A stretch of 64,000 bases of DNA from Treponema sp. (GTDB lineage: Bacteria; Spirochaetota; Spirochaetia; Treponematales; Breznakiellaceae). Location of the stretch: positions 1-64,000 of the forward strand of contig JAITLC010000136.1 in NCBI GenBank assembly GCA_031278095.1. The letters are read 5' to 3'. The notes beneath the pieces were generated by a model. It had not been told where the DNA came from. It ran no database searches and saw nothing but the letters and a program-made list of their open reading frames with translations. This document shows, piece after piece, positions 16,896 through 26,433 of this stretch. The stretch's first letter is position 1. The number at the start of each line of letters is the position of its first letter. A program made the translations under genes and the position numbers.

Positions 16896-18341
16896 ATGGT
16901 CAGCCGGACGTTTAAGGCAGTTTCCGTAATCCTCCTCTTTTGCGCCGTTTCGGTGTTTGGGCAGATTTATCCCAAGGGCGCGATACTCGACCCGGAAATC
17001 TACGAAAAAGTTCCGGCAAAACCCGTGCTCCTTACACGGGACTATGCCGCAGTTCCCGAAACCGTTTCCCTTAAACGATTCGCCCCTATTCCCGGCAACC
17101 AGAATCCCTATGGTACCTGTGTCGCCTGGGCGACCGCTTTTGGAGCGCGGACTCTGGCGGAATCCGCGGCGCTTGGCCGCACGGATTCCCGAATCAACAC
17201 GGCAAACGCTTTTTCTCCGGCCTTTTTGTGGAACAGCGCGGCGGGTGACCCGACCGGCCGGGTGGGCTGGGTTATCCCCTGGGCGCTGGATTTTATAGTG
17301 CGCGAAGGCCTTGTCAAACGCCAGCCTTTCGAGGAAACAATGGATTTTCTGGCCCGTTCGCCGCGGCTTTTTGAAAGTCTTAGGCGTTACCCGATTTCGG
17401 GCTACACCCGGCTTTTTTCCAGCCGGCTATTGCCGGGATTTACTGAAGAAAAGGTTGCGCCGGTAAAGAAGAGCCTTGCCGAAGGGAAGCCGGTTATTAT
17501 CGGAATGAACACGCCGGAATCGTTTTACGAAGTCGGGGCGTCGGCAATCTGGCAGGCAAAGACCGGTCTCTGGCAGGACCGGTTCAAAGTGTGGCGTCCC
17601 GCGGAAAGCCCCTGGAACAGGTACGGCGGACACGCGATGTGTGTTATAGGGTACGATGATAACAAGGCGGGCGGCGCTTTTGAAGTGCTGAACAGTTGGG
17701 GCACGAATTGGGGCGGCGGCGGTTTTGTCTGGATTCCCTACGAGGATTTTGCGAATTATGTGAACGAAGCCTACGAACTTATTGAAAACCTTGCAAACTA
17801 CCGGGACGCGGTGAACTTCGGCGCTTCCATCGAAATTGAAGTATACCAGTCAACCGGGGGGATGCCTGTCCGGTTCAACAAAGCGGGTTATTACGAAACC
17901 CTGTCGCTCTACCCTTCGGGAACCGAATTCCGTTTCCTTATGACCAACCGTCATCCCGCCTATGTGTACGCCTTTTCCGCCGACTCGAAAACTCCCGGCA
18001 CGGAACGTATTTTCCCCCGGAGCGGGGTCTCGCCGGTGATAGATTATGCAGGAAGTTCCATAGCCTGGCCGGGAGAGTTTGACTGGATAAGAATGGACAA
18101 CGTTTCCGGCACCGACTATCTCGTGATCCTTTTTGCCAAACAGGCCATTGACATAGACGCCATAGAGCGCCGTTTTGCCGTGGAAAAAGGGAGCCTCCCC
18201 GAACGGGTGGCGAAGGCGGCCGGCCCGGCATTCATCCCATTCGGCGATGTTCAATATGACGGGGACGAAGTAAATTTCGAGGCGGTTTCAAATGACCCCA
18301 GGGCTGTATTTGCACTGCTTTTAGCTATCGACCATCAGTAA
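16896..18341 (+). CDS. Secreted papain-like cysteine protease with DUF4384-like tail
   Basis: This 481-residue exported protein (signal peptide 1-22) has a C1-type peptidase domain with the full catalytic set: Cys75 in NPYGTCVAWAT, His246 in YGGHAMCVIGYDD and Asn266 in NSWGTNWGGGGFVWIPY. The remaining third (about 310-470: GYYETLSLYPSGTEFRFL, HPAYVYAFSADS) resembles the DUF4384 beta-rich domain often attached to secreted caspase and papain proteins. It starts 52 bases from the caspase-like gene in the opposite direction, so one short promoter region serves both. The tubulin operon promoter follows 55 bases after its stop. Confidence 0.88.
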   Translation: MVSRTFKAVSVILLFCAVSVFGQIYPKGAILDPEIYEKVPAKPVLLTRDYAAVPETVSLKRFAPIPGNQNPYGTCVAWATAFGARTLAESAALGRTDSRINTANAFSPAFLWNSAAGDPTGRVGWVIPWALDFIVREGLVKRQPFEETMDFLARSPRLFESLRRYPISGYTRLFSSRLLPGFTEEKVAPVKKSLAEGKPVIIGMNTPESFYEVGASAIWQAKTGLWQDRFKVWRPAESPWNRYGGHAMCVIGYDDNKAGGAFEVLNSWGTNWGGGGFVWIPYEDFANYVNEAYELIENLANYRDAVNFGASIEIEVYQSTGGMPVRFNKAGYYETLSLYPSGTEFRFLMTNRHPAYVYAFSADSKTPGTERIFPRSGVSPVIDYAGSSIAWPGEFDWIRMDNVSGTDYLVILFAKQAIDIDAIERRFAVEKGSLPERVAKAAGPAFIPFGDVQYDGDEVNFEAVSNDPRAVFALLLAIDHQ

Positions 18342-18395
18342 AAATATGCGTTTTATGCCTAATGCCTCATAATAAATCCAGCTGCGGCGGTTATG

Positions 18396-18424
18396 TTGAC
18401 AGTTTTGTCCATTTGACGTATTAT
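18396..18424 (+). promoter_or_regulatory. Consensus sigma-70 promoter of the tubulin operon
   Basis: TTGACA at 18396-18401 and TATTAT at 18419-18424 are separated by exactly 17 bases. The predicted start of transcription is near 18431, about 47 bases before the first gene. No other good promoter is seen until 34970, which fits one long operon. Confidence 0.75.
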
Positions 18425-18477
18425 TTAACCATTATTGTTATTTTTTGACGGCTTTATACTGCAAAAGGAGGGTCAGG

Positions 18478-19878
18478 ATGAAGCGGTTCCCGCTTATTTT
18501 GTGCGTTTTCTTGTTTTTTCTGTGTATCGCAAACCCTCTTTCCGCCCAGACCGACTGGTTTTTTGTTTTTGAACAGCCCGCCCGGGGTGAAGCGTCGGCT
18601 TCCGTTTTCTTTGCCCTCTTTTCCGCCCTGGTGGGCGACAGCGACACCGCTTCCATTATCACCTATTCCGATTCGCCTTACCTTGCGCTCCCGTCCCTTC
18701 CCGGCAGCCTCGACGGTCTCCTCCGCATGGCGGGCGAGCGGGTGTTCCCGCCGGGCCTTGAAGTCCTCCCCGTCGGCGGCAGCGCCCTTGCCGGCGCCTT
18801 AAAACTGGCAGGCCAGGAAGCCGCCCTTAACAGCCGCGGCAATTCCGTTCCGTGCAGGCTGGTCATCGTTTCCGGCGCCGGAACAGGTGAAAAAACGGAA
18901 GGCGCGGCCGACGCGGTCGCCGAGGCCTTCAGGGACGGAACCTATTATGTTTTCGTCGGGGCCGATCCCCCGGAAACCCTGATCGGTGAATTTTCCGACA
19001 ACAGCGTAATTGATCCTTCCAACCCTGCCGTTAGTCTTAAAGAATGTGTAGATAACATAAACGTCAAATTTAACCTTAACAGAAATTATGTGTACCCCAG
19101 CCCGGCGGGGACGGCGTTTTCGGTTTTCGGCCTTCCTAAATCGCGTAAGGTCTATGTCAAACTAACCCTTGTTTTTACCGGTGTTTCAGGCGACCCCGCA
19201 TTAACCGTAAACAATACCGCATTGGAAAACGCCGACCTCTACCCCTGCGGCCTCCCTTCCGACGGCGCTAAAAAAACCGTTGTTTCACTCCGCCGCCCTG
19301 CCGCCAAAATATATGCCCTCGATAGCGGCGGGATCGGCCTGGAAATGGTCATCGGGATGGAGAAAACCAATCCTCTCTTTTTCGTTTTTGTTGTAGGCGG
19401 AGGAATTTTAGCCGTGGTTTTGGCCGTGGTTTCTGCTGTTGTTTTCGTTTGGAAAAAGAGAGCCGCGGATAAAGAATCCGCCAGGGTGATATGTTTGTAT
19501 CGCGATGGTGAAGATACGGGGCAGCGTTATGAACTTCCTCCGCGGGAAGACGGCGTAAATATCAGGAAATTCACCATTTCCGTTTTTTCAATCTGCAGGA
19601 AACTGGGTGTTCAGGAAGATGTCATAATTGAGGACTTTGCGAACGCGGCGCTGATTAAAAAAGTAAAAAACAACTGGGTCATCATTCCGCCAAATTTTGA
19701 AACTAAAAAAGAAACAGAAGAGGAACCGGACGGCGAAATTGATTATACGGGCGGCGCCGCGCCTGAAAAAACAAAACAAAATACCGTAAATAGCGTAAAC
19801 ATTGAGAGTTTTCCGCCATCGGATTGGGAAAAATTCTTTAATGACGGCTTGACCACGTTGAAGTGTAAAAAAGTTTAG
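18478..19878 (+). CDS. VWA-like membrane protein with cytoplasmic tail
   Basis: The 466-residue product has a signal peptide (1-24), an extracytoplasmic region, one membrane segment (about 298-325, FVFVVGGGILAVVLAVVSAVVFVW) followed by KKR, and a cytoplasmic domain of about 140 residues ending in a charged tail. The outer region resembles a von Willebrand A fold (GDSDTASIITYSDSPYLALPS, PCRLVIVSGAGTGEKTEGAA, GTYYVFVGADPPE), but the DxSxS metal site is not evident, so metal binding is doubtful. ATG at 18478 follows AGGAGGG. It lies 19 bases before the tubulin-like gene. VWA proteins have been linked by gene context with divergent tubulin-family proteins, which makes it the candidate membrane anchor. 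Confidence 0.72.
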   Translation: MKRFPLILCVFLFFLCIANPLSAQTDWFFVFEQPARGEASASVFFALFSALVGDSDTASIITYSDSPYLALPSLPGSLDGLLRMAGERVFPPGLEVLPVGGSALAGALKLAGQEAALNSRGNSVPCRLVIVSGAGTGEKTEGAADAVAEAFRDGTYYVFVGADPPETLIGEFSDNSVIDPSNPAVSLKECVDNINVKFNLNRNYVYPSPAGTAFSVFGLPKSRKVYVKLTLVFTGVSGDPALTVNNTALENADLYPCGLPSDGAKKTVVSLRRPAAKIYALDSGGIGLEMVIGMEKTNPLFFVFVVGGGILAVVLAVVSAVVFVWKKRAADKESARVICLYRDGEDTGQRYELPPREDGVNIRKFTISVFSICRKLGVQEDVIIEDFANAALIKKVKNNWVIIPPNFETKKETEEEPDGEIDYTGGAAPEKTKQNTVNSVNIESFPPSDWEKFFNDGLTTLKCKKV

Positions 19879-19897
19879 GCAAAGCAAGGAGAGTATC

Positions 19898-22642
19898 ATG
19901 GGAAACACCGGAGCGCGGAAGGATGCGCCCCTTAACAATACAAGGGAGAATTACTACAACAAAATTGAAGAGGCCTTGTTCGGGGGAAACAATCCCTTTG
20001 AACTTTGCGAAGATGTTCTCGTTCTCATTATCGGCCTGGGCGGAACAGGCATGCGCTTTGTCGCGGAAACAAAGAAATTGTTCACAAAGCGTTATGGCGC
20101 CGAAACCCTTGCGAAAACGGTGACCTTTCGCTGTATTGACACGGATGCGGCCACGCTTAACGATCCCGCCTATTCTATTTTTGAAGACAATGAAAAGATT
20201 CCGATAAACGGCTTTACCCGCACCAGGTGGATTGACGGCTGGCTGTCCGAAACGACAAAAAAAGCCGATTTTGGAACAGGACGGGACGGCGCGGGCGGTA
20301 TACGTCCCTGCGGCAGATGGCAGCTGTTTTCAACAGAACGTTCCTTAACCAATGATTTTAAAGCAATCTTTGAAGGGTATGGAAGCAGACAGGATGAAAC
20401 GTCCCTAATCAGCCGGGTGTATATAATCGAGATCGCCTCAATTTACGGCGGCACCGGCTGCGGGACCTTCATAGACGTGCCCTATATTGTCCGCCACGCG
20501 ATGGAAAAGGCTGATTTTACCGTTCACACGGAATTTTACGGAATGCTGGTAACGCCGGACGCGGTTCATTTTAACAACGATGAAGACAAAAAGCAGGCCT
20601 ACGCAAACGGTTATGCCGCCTTGAAGGAACTGCAGTATTTTATGCGGAATGACTGTGAGTACAGCGCGTCCTTTGGTGAAAAGCAGGAGATGTGGGAAGC
20701 AGGCGGCAAAACTGAACGGAAAATATTCAAACAGGTGTTTTTGCTTTCCAACCGGGCGATAAAACCGACAGAGCGGCAGCAGATCAATCGCGGTTACAGT
20801 TTTGATAAAACCATGTACCTGGACGGCGCCATTCCGGAAGCCATCAATATTATGATAAGCAGGCCGAAAAGAGGAGAAAACGAAAGGGTGAACGGTATTT
20901 TTCGCGGATTTGCCAGCAAGATGAGCGATATAAACGCGCGCACGAACGACGCGGATATAGAAAGGGGACTGTTTGTCGCAACCTTCGGCGCGACAAAATC
21001 GGAGATACCCCTCGCGGAATTCATTATCGCTATTTTCAACCGTCTTTTTCTTGATTTAAAATTCTATTGGGACGAACTCAACAACCGGGAAAAAATCGAC
21101 AATCTTGCCGACAGGAAAATTGCCGCCGCTTTCAATGTAAGCGGTCTTTACGATGAAATTGTCTCCAGGCTGGATTTTGGAGGCATTAATTTTGACTCTT
21201 CGGAAGTCAATGAGCTAATCAGAAAGAGGCTTGATACGGTTGTTTCCGACCTGAATTCAAGCGACGCGGCGTTTATTGAGAGAATGAAGGGAGTGGTTGA
21301 CGGAATTTACCGGGCTTACGGACCCTTTGTTGTGAGTAAGGTGCTGGAAGATGACGTCTATAAAGAGAAACTTGACGGGAAAATTAAACAGGTTAAAGAG
21401 GAGAGGCTTTTGCAATTTCGGGAAAGCATAAAGGCCAACAACAAATCGGCCGTAACCGGCGATCCGGTTTCGCCCCAGGAAATAAGACAGGCGTTCAAGA
21501 AAAGAAATTCAGGATTGGGAAAAGACGCCAGGCAAAAAAGCAGGCAAAAATATGTCGGAATGTTAAATTGTCAGGACAAAGTCTTTAAAAAACTTGAGGA
21601 AATCGTTTCAAACAGGCAGAAAAAAGTTGAAACCGAAATTCATCAAAACATATATGACCGCGTTACGGAGATGATGCATAACAAAAAGACGAATGAAGGT
21701 CTTATTCCTTTACTGGAAGGTATTACCGGAATAAAGACAAAGGACAAATTCAGGAATACAGGCAACGGCGAAACCTGGACATGGGATTCTTCCGAAGTTG
21801 AATACGACAAGGTTCACAAAAAAGTTGATCTGATGTTCTCCAGGAAGCTGGTTTTGAAGAACAAAAAGGAAATCGTGATGAAAGAACCCGTATTTCGGAT
21901 AGAAGGCGGGGTTAAGAAAGAGGAAATTCTTTTTTGGCCTTCCGATGCAGGGCCGGTAGACGTTTTAATTGGAAATGATGAAGAAAAACACAGCGTGGTT
22001 TCCGTTGACGAGATGTTCTGCCTCAACGGAGCCGCAGCAGCGCCATTGCCGATTCATAACATGCTGATGGATTTTCTTGAAGATGTTAAAAACAATAAAA
22101 ATGACGGCATATTCGACCTTCTTGTGAAGCATTTCACGGAGATTATCAATCAGTTTACACGTCAGAGTTTTGTTGACCTGATGGTTATGAATTCCGACAG
22201 ATGGGATTTTTCATGGTCTATTGCGGACATGCCGGAAAGCGAAAAATTGGAAATATTCAAAGACGCCGTAACGCGGTTTAAACTAAGAGGGCTGCCGAGT
22301 TTCTTTGTTGCCGATGATCATGCGCAAGACCTTTTTACCGATTCGCTTTTTTCTATTCTTCTTCAGCCCTCTTTTGAAGAGCCTTACCAAACAATCCTTC
22401 AAACAGACAATACTGAACAAATTGTCAAATGGGGTAACACCGTTCCCCTGGAACGGGATCATCTTAACAGCATGATGATTTCAGTCAACTTTTACTTCAA
22501 ATACGGGCTTGACTGGTTCAGAATACTGAATGAGTGCCGGGACGAATACAACGAACGAATCAAGGCCGTTTCCATGCATCTTGCGGACGGCGGTAAGGAA
22601 AACTGGCTGGCCGAGGGCAAATTGAAAGATATTGGCGGTTGA
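19898..22642 (+). CDS. Tubulin/FtsZ-superfamily protein (Tubulin_2-like)
   Basis: This 914-residue cytoplasmic protein starts like a tubulin-fold GTPase: strand and loop VLVLIIGLGGTGMRF (40-54), TFRCIDTDAATL, and the tubulin signature GGTGCGTF (184-191, DNA 20447-20470) that binds GTP phosphates. It is more than twice FtsZ length; residues about 400-640 are strongly charged and helical (RKRLDTVVSDLN, RQAFKKRNSGLGKDARQKS), probably a coiled-coil extension, and a further alpha/beta region follows. It fits the little-studied Tubulin_2 type group rather than FtsZ, TubZ or BtubA/B. ATG follows AAGGAGAG. No division genes are nearby; a membrane-remodelling or scaffold role with the neighbouring VWA-like and ABC proteins is inference. 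Confidence 0.8.
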   Translation: MGNTGARKDAPLNNTRENYYNKIEEALFGGNNPFELCEDVLVLIIGLGGTGMRFVAETKKLFTKRYGAETLAKTVTFRCIDTDAATLNDPAYSIFEDNEKIPINGFTRTRWIDGWLSETTKKADFGTGRDGAGGIRPCGRWQLFSTERSLTNDFKAIFEGYGSRQDETSLISRVYIIEIASIYGGTGCGTFIDVPYIVRHAMEKADFTVHTEFYGMLVTPDAVHFNNDEDKKQAYANGYAALKELQYFMRNDCEYSASFGEKQEMWEAGGKTERKIFKQVFLLSNRAIKPTERQQINRGYSFDKTMYLDGAIPEAINIMISRPKRGENERVNGIFRGFASKMSDINARTNDADIERGLFVATFGATKSEIPLAEFIIAIFNRLFLDLKFYWDELNNREKIDNLADRKIAAAFNVSGLYDEIVSRLDFGGINFDSSEVNELIRKRLDTVVSDLNSSDAAFIERMKGVVDGIYRAYGPFVVSKVLEDDVYKEKLDGKIKQVKEERLLQFRESIKANNKSAVTGDPVSPQEIRQAFKKRNSGLGKDARQKSRQKYVGMLNCQDKVFKKLEEIVSNRQKKVETEIHQNIYDRVTEMMHNKKTNEGLIPLLEGITGIKTKDKFRNTGNGETWTWDSSEVEYDKVHKKVDLMFSRKLVLKNKKEIVMKEPVFRIEGGVKKEEILFWPSDAGPVDVLIGNDEEKHSVVSVDEMFCLNGAAAAPLPIHNMLMDFLEDVKNNKNDGIFDLLVKHFTEIINQFTRQSFVDLMVMNSDRWDFSWSIADMPESEKLEIFKDAVTRFKLRGLPSFFVADDHAQDLFTDSLFSILLQPSFEEPYQTILQTDNTEQIVKWGNTVPLERDHLNSMMISVNFYFKYGLDWFRILNECRDEYNERIKAVSMHLADGGKENWLAEGKLKDIGG

Positions 22643-22675
22643 AAGGCTCAAATTCATTTTAAGTAAGGACGTAAA

Positions 22676-23065
22676 ATGCCTGCCAAACAGAACATGTTCA
22701 ATCGGCCTCTCTTTTTTTCCACTTTCCCGGCGGGTTTTACACGGCGGCTGCCGGGTGGGGAGATTGCGGTTTTTTTGAAAAAAGAGCCGCATATAGCCCT
22801 TCCCTTCCCTGCTGTTTCCTTTTATTTTATTTTTCTAACCCTGTTTGCGGCAGCGGCGGCCTTTTACATCGAAAACGCGCTGCCCCGGATGTTGAGCGTT
22901 TACTGTTTTCATTGGGCTGTTAAAGCGTCTTTTGCAAAAGCGCTTGTCATAATAACGCTGTTAATGTTAATTTCAGCCAAAACCGGGAGCCCGGATTCCG
23001 CGGACAGCGGTTTTCAAAGGGGACGAACGGAAAACATGGCAAAGGGGAGTTTTGGCAATGATTAA
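22676..23065 (+). CDS. Small membrane protein of the tubulin operon
   Basis: The 129-residue protein has two likely membrane spans (about 45-65, SFYFIFLTLFAAAAAFYIE, and 84-100, FAKALVIITLLMLISA) between a short basic N-terminus and a polar tail. It has no recognisable domain. An AAGGA site precedes the ATG, and its stop codon overlaps the start of the ABC ATPase gene by 8 bases, which supports it as a real, coupled gene. I cannot assign a function. Confidence 0.6.
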   Translation: MPAKQNMFNRPLFFSTFPAGFTRRLPGGEIAVFLKKEPHIALPFPAVSFYFIFLTLFAAAAAFYIENALPRMLSVYCFHWAVKASFAKALVIITLLMLISAKTGSPDSADSGFQRGRTENMAKGSFGND

Positions 23066-24701
23066 ACTCTCAAATATCAGATTATGTGATAACAATAACA
23101 ATTCCTTCCTCGAATTTAAAGATGAATATTGTTTTGAAGAGAATACGGTATATTTTATCATCGGGCGCTCAGGCTGCGGGAAAACTTCGCTCCTGGATTT
23201 TTTGACCGCTCCTTTTACCGAAGATCCGCTTAAATCAGGCGACATTGATATAGACGGAAAAAAATTCAATGTCCGTAATTCATTTGCCGGCAATAAAAGG
23301 AATTATTATAAAATTGCCAACAGGCGTTTTGCTTTTATTCCGCAGAAGACAGATTCTTTCCACCCGGACAAACCGGTTGCCGGGCAGATGGAGGATTTTT
23401 TCAAATCCGCAAGGAAGGCAGGGGCGGATTACGGAACCGGAAATTTTGCGGATCGGGTTTCGCAATGCGCAAAGGCGGCGGGATGGGATTCGCTTGCCAT
23501 CGACAGGGGGAAAATCTTTATCGACAGCGATAACAGGCGCCCGAGGGTATTGCAGGGAGATTTTTCGTCCGGCCAAAAACAGCGCCTGTTAATTTTAAAC
23601 GGACTTGTCCAGTTCAGTCTGATGGAAAATCCTGTTTTAATCGCGGATGAAATTTTTGTGAACTTTAGCTGGGCGGAAGCAAACAGTGTTTTGCGCGGAA
23701 TGTTGGATATTTTCAAGGCAAAAAACAATGACGGCCGCAAAAAAACGGCGATTTTCATACTCCATGATCTGTCTTTTGACGCCATAGAAAAGATCAATTC
23801 TTTAAACGGGAAAGATGACGCCATTAATGTTAAATTGATCATCCTGGAAAGAAATGAAAACATTGTCGGCAAGTATGAGCCTGAGTTTGCGGAATTTAAC
23901 GCGGGCAGGTGCGCGGATGAACCTGCCCGGTCTTTCCATGAAAGTTATCGCAGAGAGGCGCTTAAAAACTGCGTGTTTTCCGCCGGCGCTTCCAAAGAAA
24001 ACCTGTACGAACCGTTCATTATAGACAGACCGCCAAAAAAGTATCCGCAGGATCTTTATTCAAACGTAGAAATTGCCGTTAAAAAGAATCACTTTATAGT
24101 GTTAACCGGTCTTTCGGGAACAGGCAAAACAACGCTGGTGCGTCAAATCATCGAAGAAAAAATAGAAAAGAGCCGGATAATGAAAATTCGGTATATGCCT
24201 TCCGAAATTCTTTCTTCCCTTACCGATGACGGCAGAACGACCCTTTATCAGGATCTCTCCATAATTTATAAATTTTACAATGGAATGGAAAAACCGGAAA
24301 ATTGCGTGGAAAAAATCAAAGAGACCTTCAACATGGTCGAGTTTAAACACGGAAATCTGCCTGAAGACCTGAAAAGAAAAGTTTTTGAACTTTCGGGCGG
24401 CGAACAGCAGCGTTACTGGCTTGCGCGCCTTTTGTTTGCGGGGGACGAAACCCCCGAAATTCTCATTCTCGATGAAAGTATCGCGAGCCTTGATTGTATT
24501 ACCAAAAATAAGATCATCAGGGTGCTTTTGGAAAAATGCATGGTTCAAAAGAACATGACCGTTCTGCTTGTTTCGCATGATATTCGTGACATTGCGGTTA
24601 TACAGAAAACCCTTGAAGAAAATAATGCCGGTGCGGTATTTGAAAATTATGACCTTGTAAATAAAAGGTTGTCTCTCTCAATTAAGGAAGGGAAGGCATG
24701 A
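23058..24701 (+). CDS. Fused double ABC ATPase (oligopeptide-type)
   Basis: The 547-residue protein joins two ABC ATPase domains. Domain 1 has Walker A GRSGCGKTS (36-44), signature FSSGQKQR, Walker B PVLIADEIF and switch histidine IFILHDLS. Domain 2 has Walker A GLSGTGKTT (351-359, Lys357), signature LSGGEQQR (about 445), Walker B ILILDESIASLD and LLVSHDIRD. Domain 1 has weaker signature and D-loop sequences, so one of the two sites may be poorly active. The arrangement equals OppD plus OppF in one chain. I use ATG at 23058 behind AGGGGAG; a TTG lies at 23052. Its partners are probably the fused permease and the binding protein of this operon. Confidence 0.85.
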   Translation: MIKLSNIRLCDNNNNSFLEFKDEYCFEENTVYFIIGRSGCGKTSLLDFLTAPFTEDPLKSGDIDIDGKKFNVRNSFAGNKRNYYKIANRRFAFIPQKTDSFHPDKPVAGQMEDFFKSARKAGADYGTGNFADRVSQCAKAAGWDSLAIDRGKIFIDSDNRRPRVLQGDFSSGQKQRLLILNGLVQFSLMENPVLIADEIFVNFSWAEANSVLRGMLDIFKAKNNDGRKKTAIFILHDLSFDAIEKINSLNGKDDAINVKLIILERNENIVGKYEPEFAEFNAGRCADEPARSFHESYRREALKNCVFSAGASKENLYEPFIIDRPPKKYPQDLYSNVEIAVKKNHFIVLTGLSGTGKTTLVRQIIEEKIEKSRIMKIRYMPSEILSSLTDDGRTTLYQDLSIIYKFYNGMEKPENCVEKIKETFNMVEFKHGNLPEDLKRKVFELSGGEQQRYWLARLLFAGDETPEILILDESIASLDCITKNKIIRVLLEKCMVQKNMTVLLVSHDIRDIAVIQKTLEENNAGAVFENYDLVNKRLSLSIKEGKA

Positions 24702-26428
24702 AAAATCATTGGCTCTTTAAACTTTGCGGCCTGTTTTTTGTCTTTGCTGTCTCCTGTAATCCTGAAAAAAGAACCGGCATGGAGCCGATTGAGTATAAAT
24801 TTGAAGATGATACTTATTTTGCCGTTCTTTTGCCGCAGGAAGAAATAAGGCAGATGCGGCTTGTAAAACGTAAAGACGAAACAGAAGTCATTTATGCTGA
24901 TTTTAGAAATTTGAGTGATAAAAGAATACAAAAACTCGAAAGCGGCGATTATTTTATCACCGTAAACGGCGTCGAATTTGACATAGACGAACTTAAATCA
25001 ATACAGCAGGACATAATTATTCGTCTGACCGCAAAAGGCCCGAGGAACAACTGGGTAAAAGTTGAACCTGTTTTACCCTCGCCGGTAGTGTTCAGACGAA
25101 ACGGCGAGGCGGATCGCTTAAAAAGCATCCCCGAAATGCAGAGATATTATATTGCTGTCCGCGATCTTGATAAATCGATTATACCGGAGAAGCTCAAGGC
25201 GCGGCTGTCAGGCAAAGACATTCTTGGCAATACCGTGGACGACGAGTTCGATTTTAATACCCGAACAGGTGATCGGATACGCAGTTCCCGCATGATACCG
25301 GGTTATATTATAGGCGATTTTGTTTTAACCGTTACCATTGACGGCTCCTCAAACAGCGATTACCCGCCGCTTTCTTTCAGTGTCATTGACAATGATACGG
25401 CCGGTCCGCGAATTGTAAATAAGGACAACAAATTTTATTTTAACAGGGACAAGGAAACGCGGGTCAGATTGCAGTTTGTTGATCCTTCCGGCATTGATGA
25501 GGAAAACACCCGGATTAAATATAACGGGATCGAATATAGGCCGACAAGATTCCGCTATACCACGGCGCGAACTCATGGTTTTGCGGAATTTACCCTGGGT
25601 GCGGATGTTTTAGAGGATGTTCAAAAAGGACAAATCGCGAAAATAGACTATCATTTTCCCGATGCCGACAAACACCATCCGGGCGACCAGGAAGTGAGTA
25701 GCGGGACAATATCCATGGAAGAAGGCGGCATTGAACAGGAATATTTGTTAAGCCGGGGTGACGGGCATCCTCTGCCGGGCGTTCAGGTAACGGTATTCAG
25801 ATCCGAGGGCGGTTTGTCGAAGCAGACGATGGGCCCCGCCGCTTATCGGGACTATTACAACTCAGGCGAAAGAATCGCCGGCGATATACGGGATTCAGTT
25901 TACACCGATAAATACGGTATAGTAACAATAGAAAATATTCCTCCCGATACAGATCTTGTTTTTGCGGTGGGCAGCGAAGAGACGAATCATTATCTTCGCG
26001 AAGTTCCGGGCATTGGCGGGCCGCGCGGCACAATAAGCATCTCATTCGGGGAAATTCCGGCAAAGGGAAGCCTTGTTATAAGTGCGACAATCGCGCCGGG
26101 CGCGCTTGACGATTGGCTTAGTGTGTATGAAACAGACAATTCCAGAACACCCTATCTTTATTACGAATCGGACAAAGAAGCGGGACCAAGACGCGAAGAC
26201 TTCCTGAACGGGAATCCGCAGCGTATAGAAGGTCATTTCAGGAAAATATCGGACGATAATTACGAGTTTGAATTCGATTTCGGGGAGACAATTATTTCCG
26301 AGATCGAAAACGTCAATTACCTTCTGGTTGTACACTTTGATTCCATGGGAGATTTTTCCATGGCTAACGCCCGTTCTATGGGTTACCGGCAGGAAGCCGA
26401 ATTGAGCACTCAATTGTCGAGGTTTTAG
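24698..26428 (+). CDS. Large lipoprotein of the tubulin operon
   Basis: The 576-residue product has a lipoprotein signal (FVFAVSC, cysteine at about residue 24). The body is beta-rich, with many DxDG-like turns and a segment (about 350-430: LPGVQVTVFRSEGG, VYTDKYGIVTIENIPPDTDLVFAVG) that looks like a carboxypeptidase-regulatory-type beta sandwich. No enzyme motif is visible. It overlaps the ATPase gene by ATGA, so its expression is coupled to it. It probably sits on the outer face of a membrane as a structural or binding part of this operon's complex; I do not recognise the family. Confidence 0.75.
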   Translation: MKNHWLFKLCGLFFVFAVSCNPEKRTGMEPIEYKFEDDTYFAVLLPQEEIRQMRLVKRKDETEVIYADFRNLSDKRIQKLESGDYFITVNGVEFDIDELKSIQQDIIIRLTAKGPRNNWVKVEPVLPSPVVFRRNGEADRLKSIPEMQRYYIAVRDLDKSIIPEKLKARLSGKDILGNTVDDEFDFNTRTGDRIRSSRMIPGYIIGDFVLTVTIDGSSNSDYPPLSFSVIDNDTAGPRIVNKDNKFYFNRDKETRVRLQFVDPSGIDEENTRIKYNGIEYRPTRFRYTTARTHGFAEFTLGADVLEDVQKGQIAKIDYHFPDADKHHPGDQEVSSGTISMEEGGIEQEYLLSRGDGHPLPGVQVTVFRSEGGLSKQTMGPAAYRDYYNSGERIAGDIRDSVYTDKYGIVTIENIPPDTDLVFAVGSEETNHYLREVPGIGGPRGTISISFGEIPAKGSLVISATIAPGALDDWLSVYETDNSRTPYLYYESDKEAGPRREDFLNGNPQRIEGHFRKISDDNYEFEFDFGETIISEIENVNYLLVVHFDSMGDFSMANARSMGYRQEAELSTQLSRF

Positions 26429-26433
26429 GCGGA

